64,000 nucleotides of DNA from Pelagicoccus albus (lineage in GTDB: Bacteria > Verrucomicrobiota > Verrucomicrobiia > Opitutales > Opitutaceae): NCBI RefSeq assembly GCF_014230145.1, contig NZ_JACHVC010000013.1, positions 186,001 through 250,000 on the forward strand, in the 5' to 3' direction. The notes beneath the pieces were generated by a model, which saw only the letters and a program-made list of their open reading frames with translations, made no database searches and had not been told where the DNA came from. The position numbers and the translations under genes were made by a program. Of the stretch, positions 62,734 through 64,000 are shown in pieces. The first letter of the stretch is position 1; every line of letters begins with the position of its first letter.

Positions 62734-64000
62734 ATGCCGAAAGATATGAATCTTTTCTCAACCAAAACAATTGCAGCCCTGACTGCAGGGCTAGCTCTCT
62801 CAGCCGCTCACGGTGAAACAATCACCGGCAAAGTGTCCGCCTCAAATAACTACGGCCCGATCGAAGGTGCCAGCATCGTCGTAATGGAATCCGGACTACG
62901 GACCTCTACTGACAAGAGCGGCAATTTCGTGATCCAAAATATACGTCCGGGAGAATATACGCTTCTCGTATCCTATATTGGTTTGGGAGAGGAAACCGTA
63001 AAGGTGTCCGTAGCAGAGGGCGATATCGCGACTGTCGATTCGGAGCTTGGTTCCGACATCGTGGACCTCGATCCGTACGTAGTGAGCGGCTCGAAATCCA
63101 GTTCAGCGAGAGCAATCAATCTACAAAGAAATTCCTCCAATTTGGTTAACGCGGTCGCAGCGGATGCGATGGGGCAATTCCCAGATGAGAACGCAGCCGA
63201 AGCCCTACAACGCGTGTCTGGCGTTTCTATCGAGCGTGACCAAGGCGAAGGTCGCTACGTGGTAATTCGCGGCATCGACCCGGACTTGAATAATGTTTCA
63301 TTAGACGGTGTAACGCTGGCGGCTCCAGAAGCGGACACCCGCAAAGTGGCACTCGACGTCATTCCAACCGACCTTCTCGATCAGCTTGAGGTTAAGAAGA
63401 CGTTTCTTCCAGATATGGATGGAGACGCCATCGGCGGCAGCGTCAATATTAAGACAATCAGTCCTTTCGACAGTCTAGAAAAAATTGCATCTGTTAAAAC
63501 GCAGCTACTCTACAACGATCTCGTATCCAAATCTTCCTACATGTTCGCCGGAACTTACGGCGACACGTTCGGCCCCGAGGACAACAGTGGATACGTCTTT
63601 TCAGCGAGCTACCAGGAAAGGGAATTTGGATCCGACAACATCGAGGTAGACGGACCTTGGAGCGAAGAAACTGCAGAAGATGGAACCTCTGCTTACTTCG
63701 CTCCAGAAATTGAATTCCGTCAATACGACGTGACCCGCGTAAGGAAATCAGCAAGTCTTAGCTTCGAGCACTTGGCTAGCGAAACAACCCGCTTGTACGC
63801 CCGGGCGACCTATAATTATTTCAGCGACCAAGAATATCGCTACCGCACCGAGATCAAGCCAGAGCGAGGTGTCATCGAAACGATTACAGATACTACAGCT
63901 ACAATCTCAGGAGCGAATAGAGCCGACCGAGATTTGAAGGATCGCTTCGAGGAACAAGAAATCCTCGCCTTGGCTTTGGGGGGAGACACTCGTGTTGACG
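62734..64000 (+). CDS. TonB-dependent receptor, partial
   Basis: A 422-codon open frame with no stop before the right edge. A signal peptide (LFSTKTIAALTAGLALSAAHG) precedes a carboxypeptidase-D-type regulatory domain (TGKVSASNNYGPIEGASIVVME, FVIQNIRPGEYTLLVSYIG). A TonB-box-like DLDPYVVSGSK follows, then the plug domain (GQFPDENAAEALQRVSGVSIERD, RYVVIRGIDPDLNNVSLDG, GDAIGGSVNI) and the first strands of the outer-membrane barrel. Such receptors import oligosaccharides, siderophores or cobalamin; the form with regulatory domain is often saccharide-related. ATG at 62734; a second ATG at 62746 would also keep the signal peptide. Confidence 0.93.
   Translation, partial: MPKDMNLFSTKTIAALTAGLALSAAHGETITGKVSASNNYGPIEGASIVVMESGLRTSTDKSGNFVIQNIRPGEYTLLVSYIGLGEETVKVSVAEGDIATVDSELGSDIVDLDPYVVSGSKSSSARAINLQRNSSNLVNAVAADAMGQFPDENAAEALQRVSGVSIERDQGEGRYVVIRGIDPDLNNVSLDGVTLAAPEADTRKVALDVIPTDLLDQLEVKKTFLPDMDGDAIGGSVNIKTISPFDSLEKIASVKTQLLYNDLVSKSSYMFAGTYGDTFGPEDNSGYVFSASYQEREFGSDNIEVDGPWSEETAEDGTSAYFAPEIEFRQYDVTRVRKSASLSFEHLASETTRLYARATYNYFSDQEYRYRTEIKPERGVIETITDTTATISGANRADRDLKDRFEEQEILALALGGDTRVD

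Overview
The window looks like chromosomal DNA from a free-living, aerobic, polysaccharide-degrading Gram-negative bacterium. I infer the Verrucomicrobiota, class Opitutae (Pelagicoccus/Puniceicoccales-like). The grounds are a carboxypeptidase-regulatory-domain TonB receptor with a 'YVVSG' segment, a DUF3450 coiled-coil protein, a type II glutamine synthetase, a plant-type acetolactate synthase, an OleA/OleB lipid cluster, an exported GH67 alpha-glucuronidase and heme A/O synthesis genes. No gene alone proves the lineage. I see no rRNA, insertion sequence, prophage or CRISPR array, and one tRNA. No recognisable DNA-binding transcription factor is encoded in the 64 kb.

Layout. 1-7.7 kb: a cut DUF3450 gene (minus), then parA-rnc-mfd-surA-like and, after a terminator, radC, all for genome maintenance and envelope folding. 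7.9-12.6 kb: tRNA-Tyr(GUA), queA, a TPR protein, accA and a plant-type acetolactate synthase. 12.6-15.8 kb: a minus-strand kinase-like/PP2C/glutaredoxin operon divergent from a type II glutamine synthetase. 15.8-21.3 kb: small membrane proteins, a thioesterase, a HDOD protein, an acidic repeat protein, a lipoprotein, and a nucleoside transporter paired with a nucleoside deoxyribosyltransferase. 21.7-23.3 kb: malQ.

23.8-28.5 kb (minus) is the most unusual part. It is a tight five-gene operon: retinol-saturase/phytoene-desaturase-like flavoprotein, FabZ-like, FabI-like, OleA-like thiolase and OleB-like hydrolase, with the last two joined by a GTGA overlap. The OleA and OleB catalytic residues are present, but no OleC or OleD lies nearby, so the end product (ketone, olefin or another lipid) is open.

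29-41 kb: cyclophilin, methyltransferase, a second (IlvB/AHAS-I-like) acetolactate synthase behind a possible leader region, PEBP, a membrane-anchored AGE-family epimerase, M29 aminopeptidase, an exported Rid protein lacking the usual arginine, a SAM hydroxide adenosyltransferase, an M16 protease and a beta-propeller protein. 41-48 kb: glycogen phosphorylase divergent from a GPH-family sugar symporter and alpha-glucuronidase, i.e. glucuronoxylan use and glycogen metabolism. 48-54.4 kb: a TolC-MacA-MacB-like export system with two permeases. 54.4-57.8 kb: Sco, CtaA, CtaB and DUF420, all for cytochrome oxidase assembly. 57.8-64 kb: an SLC13-type anion transporter, inositol-phosphatase-family enzyme, DAHP synthase, methyltransferase and the start of a TonB receptor.

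Starts were chosen by homology, signal peptides and spacing. Shine-Dalgarno sequences are often weak here, so several starts are uncertain.
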